Source: Flavobacteriaceae bacterium MAR_2010_188 (lineage in GTDB: Bacteria; Bacteroidota; Bacteroidia; Flavobacteriales; Flavobacteriaceae). From it: 64,000 nt of DNA. Below are positions 34,146-42,816 of the stretch, piece after piece. The stretch is taken from positions 310,001-374,000 of the forward strand of contig LT629302.1 of the NCBI GenBank assembly GCA_900104375.1, read 5' to 3'. The notes under the pieces were generated by a model, which had not been told where the DNA came from, searched no databases, and saw only the letters and a list, made by a program, of their open reading frames with translations. Position 1 is the first letter of the stretch; every line of letters starts with the position of its first letter. Made by a program: the position numbers and the translations under genes.

Positions 34146-36599
34146 ATGCCATATTTTATTGATATTATACTTCCTATTCCGCTTGAGAAACTCTTTTCTT
34201 ATAAGATAACCGATGCCGAAGCTGAATTTTTATCAGTCGGAATGAGAGTGGCGGTTCCTTTTGGAAAGTCAAAAATCTATACCGGGCTGGTTCATGCCAT
34301 TCATCAAAATGCACCGATAGTATATGAAGCCAAGGAAATCCATCAAATCTTGGATGAGCGCCCGGTGGTAACAAACATTCAACTTAAATTTTGGGAGTGG
34401 ATATCTAATTATTATATGTGTAGTTTGGGCGAAGTGATGAGAGCAGCCTTGCCGACCGGATTCTTATTGGAAAGCGAAACCATTATAAAAAGAAATCTGT
34501 CCGAAGAATTAGATGAAACCTCCCTCGAGGACGAAGAATTCTTGATATATGATGCATTGCACCATAATTCTTCTTTAAGCATCAATGATGTGATGAGTAT
34601 TCTCGATAAGAAAAGAGTGCTTCCGGTTATAAATCGGCTCATCGAGAAAAACGCGATTCTGCTTCACGAAGAAATTTTTCAGAAGTATAAACCAAAATTA
34701 AATCGATACATCCGGCTAAATAGAACTTATTCATCGGAAGAAAATCTTACTTCACTTTTAGATGAATTAAATAGAGCGCCGAAGCAGCGGGACGTTTTGA
34801 TGCATCTATTTAACATTTCTTCAACTTCTAGAAAACCGGTCAAGATTCAGGAGTTGGCCAAAATTAGTAATGCCAGCACTTCGACAATTTCAACTTTATT
34901 AGAAAAAGGGATATTAGAAGATTACTATATACAAGAAGATCGGGTGAATTATGAAGGCGAAGAATCTGATAATTTGATGAAACTTAATAGTCATCAGAAA
35001 ATTGCCCTTGATGAAATTAAAAAATCCTTCAAAATCAACGACGTGACCTTATTGCACGGTGTTACATCATCTGGTAAAACCGAGATTTATGTAAAGTTAA
35101 TTGAAAAAGTCCTAGAAAGTGGCAAACAGGCACTTTATCTTTTGCCCGAAATCGCACTGACCACGCAGTTGGTCAATCGGCTTCAAGAATATTTTGGTGA
35201 AGCGGTTATCGTTTACCATTCCAAATACAGCAGTCATGAACGTTTTGAAGTTTGGAACAATGTTCTCGAAAATTCTCCAAAAGCTCAGGTGATTATTGGG
35301 GCTAGGTCTTCAATATTATTGCCCTTTCAAAAATTAGGTTTGGTCATTGTTGATGAAGAACATGAAACATCATTTAAGCAATTTGATCCTGCGCCCAGAT
35401 ATCATGCTCGAGATGCCTCAATTGTATTGGCAAATTTATTTAAGGCGAAAACTTTGCTGGGTTCTGCAACTCCAAGTTTAGAGAGCTATCATAATGCCAA
35501 GTCAGGAAAGTTCGGAATGGTAACTCTTAATACCCGATTTAATAATGTGTTAATGCCAGAAATAGAGCTGGTAGATATTAGGGAGAAATATAAAAGAAAG
35601 TTGATGAAGGGTCATTTTAGCGATCGATTGATCGAAGAAATGACCACCGCATTAACGGAAGGAAATCAGGTGATTCTATTTCAAAACAGGCGTGGGTTCT
35701 CGCCGATCATAGAATGCACTACTTGCGGGCATTCTCCACAATGCCCAAATTGTGATGTTAGCCTAACTTACCATCAATATAGAAATCAACTGCGATGCCA
35801 TTACTGTGGTTATCATACCGCTATGCATACCAAATGCGAAGCCTGTGGTGTTGCGAGCCTCGACACTTTAGGACTTGGGACCGAACAAGTAGAGGAGGAG
35901 GTAAACGCCCTGTTTCCTGATTATAAATCTGCAAGGATGGATTTGGATACCACTCGTGGTAAATATGGATATGAAAAAATAATCACCTCTTTTGAACAGC
36001 AAGAAATCGATATTCTAATTGGAACCCAGATGGTGACCAAAGGATTGGATTTTAGAAATGTGCGATTGGTGGGAATCATGAATGCCGATAGTATGCTAAA
36101 CTTTCCGGATTTCCGTGCGCACGAGAGGAGTTTTCAGTTGATGGTTCAAGTATCCGGTAGGGCAGGAAGAACCGATGCTAGAGGCAAAGTTTTGATACAG
36201 TCTTATGATCCAAATCATAAAATCTTAAAGCAGGTTTCTATGGTAGATTACGAAGGTATGTACAAGGAGCAAATGGACGAGCGTCACAATTTTAGATATC
36301 CACCTATTTACAGATTGATAAAGCTAACCTTTAGGCATAAAGATTTTGAAAAGGTGAATAATGCGAGTGAGTGGTTTGCGAAAGCTTTAAGACATGCCTT
36401 AAAAAAGAATGTTCTGGGACCAGAATTTCCTCCTGTATCTAGGATAAGGAATCAATATAACAAAAATATTTTGGTGAAAGTGGATAAAGATCAATCGATA
36501 TCAAAAACCAAGAAAGCTATCATTAAAATTAATAATAGCTTTCTCGGTGTTAAAGATTTTCGGTCTGTGCGAGTAATTGTAAACGTCGATAATTATTGA
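34146..36599 (+). CDS. priA: Primosomal protein N' (replication restart helicase)
   Basis: An 817-residue superfamily 2 DNA helicase that reloads the replisome at stalled forks. The N-terminal 3'-end-binding domain contains PIPLEKLFSYKI and RVAVPFGKSKIYTG. Walker A is HGVTSSGKTEIY (near residue 303). The DEEH box is IVDEEHETSFKQ. A zinc-binding cysteine cluster is CTTCGHSPQCPNCD then CHYCGYH and CEACG. The helicase C-terminal motif LIGTQMVTKGLDF and VSGRAGR are present. Length is typical. Its stop abuts that of the convergent LytTR regulator gene. Confidence 0.97.
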   Translation: MPYFIDIILPIPLEKLFSYKITDAEAEFLSVGMRVAVPFGKSKIYTGLVHAIHQNAPIVYEAKEIHQILDERPVVTNIQLKFWEWISNYYMCSLGEVMRAALPTGFLLESETIIKRNLSEELDETSLEDEEFLIYDALHHNSSLSINDVMSILDKKRVLPVINRLIEKNAILLHEEIFQKYKPKLNRYIRLNRTYSSEENLTSLLDELNRAPKQRDVLMHLFNISSTSRKPVKIQELAKISNASTSTISTLLEKGILEDYYIQEDRVNYEGEESDNLMKLNSHQKIALDEIKKSFKINDVTLLHGVTSSGKTEIYVKLIEKVLESGKQALYLLPEIALTTQLVNRLQEYFGEAVIVYHSKYSSHERFEVWNNVLENSPKAQVIIGARSSILLPFQKLGLVIVDEEHETSFKQFDPAPRYHARDASIVLANLFKAKTLLGSATPSLESYHNAKSGKFGMVTLNTRFNNVLMPEIELVDIREKYKRKLMKGHFSDRLIEEMTTALTEGNQVILFQNRRGFSPIIECTTCGHSPQCPNCDVSLTYHQYRNQLRCHYCGYHTAMHTKCEACGVASLDTLGLGTEQVEEEVNALFPDYKSARMDLDTTRGKYGYEKIITSFEQQEIDILIGTQMVTKGLDFRNVRLVGIMNADSMLNFPDFRAHERSFQLMVQVSGRAGRTDARGKVLIQSYDPNHKILKQVSMVDYEGMYKEQMDERHNFRYPPIYRLIKLTFRHKDFEKVNNASEWFAKALRHALKKNVLGPEFPPVSRIRNQYNKNILVKVDKDQSISKTKKAIIKINNSFLGVKDFRSVRVIVNVDNY

Positions 36600-37295
36600 T
36601 TACATATTATTTAATGCATCGACCAGTTGGGTCTTTTTGTTCCGGCTTAAGGGAATTTCATAAGCGCCAACTTCGACATTCTTACTGTTAAACCTGTCGA
36701 TTTTATCGAGGTTAACAATATAGGATTTATGAATCCTCAAGAACTTGCCTTCAGGCAATTCTTTTTCGAATGCTTTCATAGTTGATAAGACAACTAGACT
36801 ATTTTCTTCCGTAACTACCTTAACATAATCACCTAAAGCTTCGATCCATTTAATGTCCTTAACGTAAACTTTTCTCTTTTTAAGATTGCTCTTTACAAAG
36901 ATATGTTCACCGTCGGTTTCATTAAAATCGAGTTTCAGCTTGTGCTGTTCTAAAGCTTTTTCTACTGCGGTATTAAAGCGTTCTCGGGTAATAGGTTTTT
37001 GCAGATAATCCGTTGCATCGTAATTAAAAGCTTTAAACGCATATTCTGTTTTACCTGTGACAAAAATAATCTGGGGCTTATTATTTAATACGTCAAGTAA
37101 TTCAAAACCGTTTAAAACTGGCATTTCGATATCTAAAAAGATAAGATCTACTTTGTGGGTGTTGAGACCGTTCTTGGTCTCAAGGGCACTGCTGTATTCA
37201 GCGATAAGGTTAAGCGAGCTATGGTTCTCAATTAACTTTACGATCGACAATCGTTGTATCGCAGAATCATCAACTACTACACAGTTTAAAGTCAT
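36600..37295 (-). CDS. LytTR-family two-component response regulator
   Basis: A 231-residue DNA-binding regulator. The receiver domain (residues 1-120) has VVVDDS for the acidic pocket, phosphoacceptor Asp55 in LIFLDIEMP, the threonine in FVTGKTEYA and the lysine in LQKPI. The C-terminal LytTR domain (about 130-231) has VKDIKWIEALGDYVKVV and LRIHKSYIVNLDKIDRF with EIPLSRNKK. The usual LytS-type sensor kinase is not adjacent, so the partner is elsewhere. ATG start. It converges on priA with no gap. Confidence 0.93.
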   Translation of the reverse strand: MTLNCVVVDDSAIQRLSIVKLIENHSSLNLIAEYSSALETKNGLNTHKVDLIFLDIEMPVLNGFELLDVLNNKPQIIFVTGKTEYAFKAFNYDATDYLQKPITRERFNTAVEKALEQHKLKLDFNETDGEHIFVKSNLKKRKVYVKDIKWIEALGDYVKVVTEENSLVVLSTMKAFEKELPEGKFLRIHKSYIVNLDKIDRFNSKNVEVGAYEIPLSRNKKTQLVDALNNM

Positions 37296-37431
37296 AACAT
37301 TTAGTAATTTAGGTTAAGATATCGACAATAGTACGAAAAATTCGGATAAAAACCAAAAAACATCGGCAAACCGTAATTTTTAACATAAATTTAAGAAAAC
37401 TCCTAGCCTTAAAACTTTCATTACAAAAACG

Positions 37432-37462
37432 TTGCCAATAAATAAGTTATTGTCTATTTTTG
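37432..37462 (+). promoter_or_regulatory. Promoter of rpsF-rpsR-rplI
   Basis: TTG (37432-37434), a 20-bp spacer, then TATTTTTG (37455-37462) give an exact -33/-7 Bacteroidota promoter. The leader to the rpsF ATG is about 30 nt. Confidence 0.65.
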
Positions 37463-37492
37463 CACCCATTTTAATAACAAAATTAAATAAAT

Positions 37493-37831
37493 ATGAATCA
37501 TTACGAAACTGTTTTCATCTTGAATCCCGTTTTATCTGATACCCAGATAAAGGAAACAGTCGAGAAATACGAAGATTTTCTTGTTTCTAGAGGTGCAAAG
37601 ATGATAGCCAAAGAAGATTGGGGGCTTAAGAAATTAGCCTACGCAGTCCAAAACAAAAAAAGTGGATTTTACCACTTATTTGAGTACGCCGTAGATGGAG
37701 AGGTAATTTCTCCATTAGAAGTAGAGTTTAGACGTGACGAGCGTTTTATGCGATACCTAACGGTAAAACTAGACAAGCATGCAATTGCTTGGGCAGAGAA
37801 GAGAAGAAATAGAAACAAACAAAAAGCGTAA
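37493..37831 (+). CDS. rpsF: 30S ribosomal protein S6
   Basis: A 112-residue small-subunit protein. It begins MNHYETVFILNPVLSD and carries DWGLKKLAYAVQNKKSGFYH and RDERFMRYLTVKLDKHA, both diagnostic of bS6. It is the first gene of an S6-S18-L9 operon, an arrangement shared by most bacteria. The start is preceded by an A/T-rich stretch without a Shine-Dalgarno motif, as usual in Bacteroidota, where S6, S18 and S21 are reported to shelter the 16S rRNA anti-SD end. Confidence 0.97.
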   Translation: MNHYETVFILNPVLSDTQIKETVEKYEDFLVSRGAKMIAKEDWGLKKLAYAVQNKKSGFYHLFEYAVDGEVISPLEVEFRRDERFMRYLTVKLDKHAIAWAEKRRNRNKQKA

Positions 37832-37834
37832 GTT

Positions 37835-38131
37835 ATGTCTTCAATTGAACAACAAGCAAAAGGAAAGAAAGACGGAGAGATCAGATATCTTACTCCTCTT
37901 AATATAGAGACCACAAAGGCAAAAAAATATTGCCGTTTCAAAAAGTCAGGTATAAAATATGTGGATTATAAAGATCCCGATTTTTTATTGAGCTTTGTGA
38001 ACGAACAAGGTAAATTGTTACCTAGACGTTTAACCGGGACTTCCTTGAAATTTCAAAGAAAAGTTTCTACGGCAGTAAAAAGAGCACGTCACTTGGCATT
38101 AATGCCTTACGTTGCGGATTTATTAAAATAA
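37835..38131 (+). CDS. rpsR: 30S ribosomal protein S18
   Basis: A 98-residue small-subunit protein, longer than the typical 75 residues because of an N-terminal extension ([18 protein letters not shown]). The core [19 protein letters not shown] and [20 protein letters not shown], ending [12 protein letters not shown], is the bS18 signature. It pairs with S6 on the platform of the 30S subunit. It starts 3 bp after rpsF. Confidence 0.97.
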   Translation: MSSIEQQAKGKKDGEIRYLTPLNIETTKAKKYCRFKKSGIKYVDYKDPDFLLSFVNEQGKLLPRRLTGTSLKFQRKVSTAVKRARHLALMPYVADLLK

Positions 38132-38144
38132 AACTAGCATAACA

Positions 38145-38606
38145 ATGGAACTTATATTAAAACAAGACGTTGATAACTTAGGATTTAAGGACGATATTGT
38201 AACGGTTAAGAACGGTTATGGTAGAAATTATCTTATTCCTCAAGGACAGGCGATAATGGCAACGCCTTCAGCGAGAAAAGTACTTTCTGAAACTCTTAAA
38301 CAAAGAGCTTATAAAGAAAAGAGTATTATTGACGAAGCTAAGAAAACGGCTGAAGCAATTAAAGAATTAAATGTTAAGCTTACTGCCAAAGCTAACGCTG
38401 GTGCAACTGCCGGTGATAAAATTTTCGGTTCTGTTACGACCATTGACCTTGCAAACGCATTGGAGAAGGCCGGACACACTATCGAGAAGAAGTTTATCTC
38501 TATTAAAGGAGGTAACATTAAGCGTTTAGGACAGTACACTGCAGAAATTAGACTACACAGAGAAGTTGTGGTAGACCTTATTTTTGAAGTGATTGCTGAA
38601 GCTTAA
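38145..38606 (+). CDS. rplI: 50S ribosomal protein L9
   Basis: A 153-residue large-subunit protein. The N-terminal domain MELILKQDVDNLGFKDDIVTV followed by NGYGRNYLIPQGQA is the bL9 signature. A long connecting helix follows, and then the C-terminal RNA-binding domain with AGDKIFGSVTTIDLANAL. Length is typical. It is the last gene of the rpsF operon, 13 bp after rpsR, and is followed by a strong terminator. Confidence 0.97.
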   Translation: MELILKQDVDNLGFKDDIVTVKNGYGRNYLIPQGQAIMATPSARKVLSETLKQRAYKEKSIIDEAKKTAEAIKELNVKLTAKANAGATAGDKIFGSVTTIDLANALEKAGHTIEKKFISIKGGNIKRLGQYTAEIRLHREVVVDLIFEVIAEA

Positions 38607-38627
38607 TCATTATAAATAATATATCGG

Positions 38628-38664
38628 AATCGTCTAAAATCTAATTTTAGGCGATTTCTTTTTT
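38628..38664 (+). terminator. Terminator of the rpsF-rpsR-rplI operon
   Basis: A 13-bp stem (38628-38640 with 38644-38656, one G-U pair), loop CTA, followed by TCTTTTT-type sequence. Confidence 0.88.
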
Positions 38665-38693
38665 AAAATAGTTTCAAACTAAAAAAGATTAGG

Positions 38694-39164
38694 ATGAAAT
38701 ATACAAGACTTACCAAAGAACAGTTTGAAGAACTGCAACAAGAATTCATCAATTTCTTGGCAACCCAATCTATTACAAAAGATGAATGGGCCACGATTAA
38801 ACGTGATAAGCCCGAAGTTGCCGAAGAAGAACTAGATGTTTTTAGCGATTTGGTCTGGGAAGGTGTTTTGAGCAAGGTTGAATACATTGAGCATATTTCT
38901 CCAAAACAGCTTCATCTATTTTATTTTGATGATGCAATGATGAAATTGATCGCTCTAAAAATCAATCACGTAGATGTTGATTTAACCACAGCTGATGGAT
39001 TCGATTGGTTAAGAAATAATCTTATTTCCGATAAAATTGAAATCTTCAATTCTAATAAGGATTATTCAGAGGATAAAGGGCGAGACAAATTTGAACTGAT
39101 TTACAAAGGTGGCAACATTACCAAAGGTCAGCTTTACAAGTATTTCGACAATCTTATCAATTAG
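38694..39164 (+). CDS. Conserved protein of unknown function (resembles DUF6495)
   Basis: A 156-residue soluble protein with no signal peptide or membrane segment. It begins MKYTRLTKEQFEELQQEFIN and contains DVFSDLVWEGVLSKVEYIEH and a central FDDAMMKL. The pattern recalls the Flavobacteriia family labelled DUF6495, recalled rather than searched. It lies in a housekeeping neighbourhood (ribosomal operon, hisS), which suggests a core but uncharacterised role. Its stop abuts that of the convergent ABC permease. ATG start. Confidence 0.65.
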   Translation: MKYTRLTKEQFEELQQEFINFLATQSITKDEWATIKRDKPEVAEEELDVFSDLVWEGVLSKVEYIEHISPKQLHLFYFDDAMMKLIALKINHVDVDLTTADGFDWLRNNLISDKIEIFNSNKDYSEDKGRDKFELIYKGGNITKGQLYKYFDNLIN

Positions 39165-40412
39165 TTACTCGTAACGCAAGGATTCGATAGGATCTAATTT
39201 TGAAGCTTTAGAAGCTGGATAAGAGCCCGAGATAACCGCTACTATAAAGGTTACGATTACGGCCCACAACATGGCGAACCAAGGCAATGAAAACGGTAGG
39301 CCTAAGATCTTGGAAAATGCAAAACCTATCAACGTACCCAAAATAATCCCTACCAATCCACCTAACTGCCCAACAATAATAGTCTCTATAAAGAACTGAC
39401 CTGCAATTGTTTTTTGTTTTGCTCCCAAAGCTTTTCTTACCCCAATTTCGCGAGTTCTCTCGGATACGGATACCAGCATAATATTCATCAATGCAATAGA
39501 AGATCCTAAAATTGTAATGATACTGATTATCCAAGCGGCGAGATAAAGATATTTCGATATGGCGCCGATTCGGTTTATAAGATCGTCACTTCGGTTTATC
39601 CCAAAATTGTTTTCTTCAACCGGGCTAAGTCCGCGCACGTTTCTAAAGGTTAATATTGCCTCATCTACCGCCCCGTCTAGCATATCCTTTTTATCGGACT
39701 TCACGCTCAAGTTGTAATTTATATTTGGATTGGTAAAAATGGTCCGAGCTTTTTGAAGAGGAATCAACACCACCATATTTTGGTTATTGCCGAAAACCGA
39801 GGGTTTAGCTTTTAAAACTCCAATAATCTTGAATTTGCTTCCTCTTAAAGAAATAGTCTGATCAACTGGATTTATGTCGCTTAATAAATCATCGTAGATA
39901 TCACTACCGATGACGCAGACATTGTTATTATTTTCAACATCAAAGGAATTGAACCCACGACCATCCTCGATTTCCCAGCCACCAGCATCCATAAAATTTT
40001 CGTTAACTCCAACCACAGAAACTTCGGGGTCGGTCTTTTTGTTTTCAAATTTTATCTCTGCCGCTCGGGTTCCGTAAAATGAGATTGCAGTTTTTGAAAA
40101 AGGAAAACGATATTCATCTTCAAATTCTTTAACCTGGTTGTAGTTTATTACCGGGTTTACTTTCTCTCTCTCTGCACCACGACCACTTCCTACTCTAATT
40201 GTTAGTTCGTATTGCTGAATATTAAAGGTGTTAGCGCCCATAAAGGAGAAATTGCTCGCAAGAGAACTTTCTAATGCAGAAACCGCGCTTAAAATCCCAA
40301 CTAGCGCCATGATGCCGATTCCAATAATTAAAACCGTTAGAATAGTTCTTAGTAATTGGGTCTTTATTGATCCAAAGGCTATTTTAATATTCTCTTTTAG
40401 TAAGGGAAACAT
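39165..40412 (-). CDS. MacB/FtsX-type ABC transporter permease
   Basis: A 415-residue inner-membrane permease of the type VII ABC family. A first membrane helix (about residues 20-45, LRTILTVLIIGIGIMALVGI) is followed by a large periplasmic MacB-PCD domain. Three C-terminal helices follow around 290-310, 340-370 and 375-405. The FtsX-domain pattern VSVSERTREIGVRKALGAK is diagnostic. It ends PASKASKLDPIESLRYE, also typical. Such proteins couple to an ATPase for lipoprotein release, efflux or envelope signalling. No ATPase or adaptor gene is adjacent. ATG start. Confidence 0.92.
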   Translation of the reverse strand: MFPLLKENIKIAFGSIKTQLLRTILTVLIIGIGIMALVGILSAVSALESSLASNFSFMGANTFNIQQYELTIRVGSGRGAEREKVNPVINYNQVKEFEDEYRFPFSKTAISFYGTRAAEIKFENKKTDPEVSVVGVNENFMDAGGWEIEDGRGFNSFDVENNNNVCVIGSDIYDDLLSDINPVDQTISLRGSKFKIIGVLKAKPSVFGNNQNMVVLIPLQKARTIFTNPNINYNLSVKSDKKDMLDGAVDEAILTFRNVRGLSPVEENNFGINRSDDLINRIGAISKYLYLAAWIISIITILGSSIALMNIMLVSVSERTREIGVRKALGAKQKTIAGQFFIETIIVGQLGGLVGIILGTLIGFAFSKILGLPFSLPWFAMLWAVIVTFIVAVISGSYPASKASKLDPIESLRYE

Positions 40413-40510
40413 TTATGTGGCTGATTTTTGTTGGTATATTAATAAGACTCTCAAAGGTCAATAAAGTTACCTTAAATACAAAATATCTTTATAAGCCGTG
40501 ATATTTATAA

Positions 40511-40518
40511 TATTTTTG
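40511..40518 (+). promoter_or_regulatory. Candidate -7 element of hisS
   Basis: TATTTTTG matches TAnnTTTG and ends 19 bp before the ATG. The -33 element is not obvious. Confidence 0.4.
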
Positions 40519-40537
40519 CGGAGAATCAACTAAACAA

Positions 40538-41908
40538 ATGGCAAACAGAGCAAGCATCCCGAAAGGGACACGAGATTTTAATCCAGCTGAAGTCGCTAAG
40601 CGAAATTATATTATCGATATTATAAAATCGCAGTTTAGGCTTTATGGATTTCAGCCGATAGAAACTCCTAGTTTTGAAAATTCTGAAACCTTGCTAGGTA
40701 AATATGGAGATGAAGGAGATAGGTTGATTTTTAAGATTTTGAATTCTGGTGATTTTTTATCCAAAGTCGATGATGAAGCATTACAGAATAGGGATATTTC
40801 TAAGATTTCACCCAAAATTTCTGAAAAGGCTTTGCGCTACGACCTTACCGTACCGTTTGCACGTTACGTTGTACAGAACCAAAATGATATTGATTTTCCA
40901 TTTAAGCGCTATCAGATTCAACCTGTATGGAGAGCCGATAGACCGCAAAAAGGACGGTTCAGGGAATTTTTTCAGTGTGATGCTGACGTTGTAGGTTCTA
41001 CCTCTCTTTGGCAGGAAGTGGAATTTGTTCAGCTTTATGATGCTGTTTTTGACAAACTTAAACTACAAGGAACCACCATAAAAATCAACAATCGTAAAAT
41101 TCTTTCTGGTATTGCCGAGATTATCGGGGCGCAGGATAAGCTAATCGACTTTACGGTTGCCTTAGATAAACTCGATAAAATAGGAGAGGAGAAGGTTAAG
41201 GAAGAAATGCTACAACGTGGAATTTCCAAAGATAGCTTAGATAAGCTTCAACCTCTATTTTCTCTTTCTGGTAGTTTCGATGAAAAATTATTACAATTAA
41301 GTTCGATTCTAGAAGATTCTGAAATCGGTAAAAAAGGAATTCGAGAATTAGAATTTATTTATGCCTCTATTTCTATACTCGGATTAAAATCGGCCAGATT
41401 GCAATTAGATGTTACTCTTGCTAGAGGACTGGAATATTATACCGGAGCAATCTTTGAAGTTGCTGCACCAGAAGGTGTGGATATGGGATCAATAGGTGGG
41501 GGCGGTCGTTATGATGACCTTACAGGCATTTTTGGACTAAAGGATGTAAGTGGTGTAGGGATTAGTTTTGGCTTAGATCGAATTTATTTAGTTCTAGAAA
41601 GTTTGAATCTTTTTCCTGAAGCAATTGCCGAATCCGTACAAATACTCTTCATCAATTTCGGTGATTCTGAAGCCATTAAGGCATTAGAAACCATCGCGAT
41701 TTTACGGGAAGGTGGCGTGAGCTGCGAATTGTATGCCGATGCAAAAAAAACCATAAAACAGTTTAATTATGCTAACAAAAGGAATATCCCGTATGTGATA
41801 TTACTTGGCACCACCGAAATTGAAAATAAAGTCTTCACCTTAAAGAATATGAAAACAGGTGATCAAGAAGAACTTAGTCTTGATCAACTACTTGAAAGAT
41901 TCAAATAA
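40538..41908 (+). CDS. hisS: Histidyl-tRNA synthetase
   Basis: A 456-residue class II aminoacyl-tRNA synthetase. It begins with PKGTRDFNPAEVAKRN. Motif 2 is RYQIQPVWRADRPQKGRFRE then FFQCDADVVG. The histidine-A loop is LARGLEYYTGAIFEV. Motif 3 is GGGGRYDDLTGIFG plus GVGISFGLDRI. A C-terminal anticodon-binding domain (about residues 365-456) completes it. ATG start. It converges on the secreted companion protein gene at 41926 without a recognisable terminator between. Confidence 0.97.
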   Translation: MANRASIPKGTRDFNPAEVAKRNYIIDIIKSQFRLYGFQPIETPSFENSETLLGKYGDEGDRLIFKILNSGDFLSKVDDEALQNRDISKISPKISEKALRYDLTVPFARYVVQNQNDIDFPFKRYQIQPVWRADRPQKGRFREFFQCDADVVGSTSLWQEVEFVQLYDAVFDKLKLQGTTIKINNRKILSGIAEIIGAQDKLIDFTVALDKLDKIGEEKVKEEMLQRGISKDSLDKLQPLFSLSGSFDEKLLQLSSILEDSEIGKKGIRELEFIYASISILGLKSARLQLDVTLARGLEYYTGAIFEVAAPEGVDMGSIGGGGRYDDLTGIFGLKDVSGVGISFGLDRIYLVLESLNLFPEAIAESVQILFINFGDSEAIKALETIAILREGGVSCELYADAKKTIKQFNYANKRNIPYVILLGTTEIENKVFTLKNMKTGDQEELSLDQLLERFK

Positions 41909-41925
41909 AATAGGGTGCACTTTTC

Positions 41926-42699
41926 TTAATGAGGTAAAATGACCCTCTCCGTTTTTCTAGAACCTTGTTCAATCTTCACGATTAAAATAGAATTCTGAAA
42001 ATTGGCATTGTTGATATTCACTTTGTGGATGTCGGCATAATCTAATGAATGCAACAATTTACCGTCTACTTTATAAATCATAATCCTGGTTATCGGCTGG
42101 GATAAACTTGCATCCACGGTCAGGTTCTGTGATTTTTGTTCAAAATAAATCTTTAATCCATCTTCAAAATTTTCTTTGGGATTGGATAGTACAATATTGT
42201 TGTTAGAAAAAGCAATGTGAAAGCGATCAAAATATTCTCCATTATATACCATGGCCTTCATCGGGGCATCATTAATCGCAAAATATTCCTTGGTTTCCGT
42301 GTCATAAATATAGACGGGAATGGTTGTTTCAAAATTTTCTAGACCCGCTAGACTAATTTCAATTTCGCCCGAGTTCATCATCTGCATCCAAAAAGGATAT
42401 TGACGTTGGTCATGAAATTGACCCACCCCTTGGACAACGTAACGGTCTGACCCAATAATCCAATTAAGATCATAGGGGATATTATCAATGTTTCTGGCGT
42501 CGTAACCATAATCTACTCCGTCGGTTGCAGAATTGTCAGAGACAAAAGACAGCAGCAGATGGCGCACGTAATTGGTTGGCGATTTAAAATCGATTCTAAC
42601 TCGTTGAATTAATGGCTCTTCAGTCTGGGCAGTTAACTGAAGGGAAGTACTCGCCAAGGCAAGTACTAAGAACAGGCTAAGGTTGTTTAGTTTAATCAT
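41926..42699 (-). CDS. Secreted companion protein A, homologous to the penultimate module of the neighbouring giant proteins
   Basis: A 257-residue exported protein with signal peptide (about residues 1-25, ending LTAQ). Residues 32-170 form a module also found in both giant proteins and in the gene at 52736. Shared blocks are RVRIDFKSP, DGVDYGYDA, YDLNWIIGSDRYVVQGVGQF, LENFETTIPVYIYD and INDAPMKA. The last 70 residues (IMIYKVDGKLLHSLD, ending RKTERVILPH) look like a diverged T9SS type A sorting domain. It follows the giant gene by about 118 bp with no obvious terminator between them, so co-transcription is possible. Function is unknown. Confidence 0.78.
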   Translation of the reverse strand: MIKLNNLSLFLVLALASTSLQLTAQTEEPLIQRVRIDFKSPTNYVRHLLLSFVSDNSATDGVDYGYDARNIDNIPYDLNWIIGSDRYVVQGVGQFHDQRQYPFWMQMMNSGEIEISLAGLENFETTIPVYIYDTETKEYFAINDAPMKAMVYNGEYFDRFHIAFSNNNIVLSNPKENFEDGLKIYFEQKSQNLTVDASLSQPITRIMIYKVDGKLLHSLDYADIHKVNINNANFQNSILIVKIEQGSRKTERVILPH

Positions 42700-42816
42700 A
42701 CATTTCGGGTTATGGATTATTGATCACACTCATGTGCTCTCATTAATTAATGGGGATTCTGCGAAATGTAATCCGGTGATTTGGTATTACAGTTTTTTGA
42801 ATTTCTCTTTTTTAAA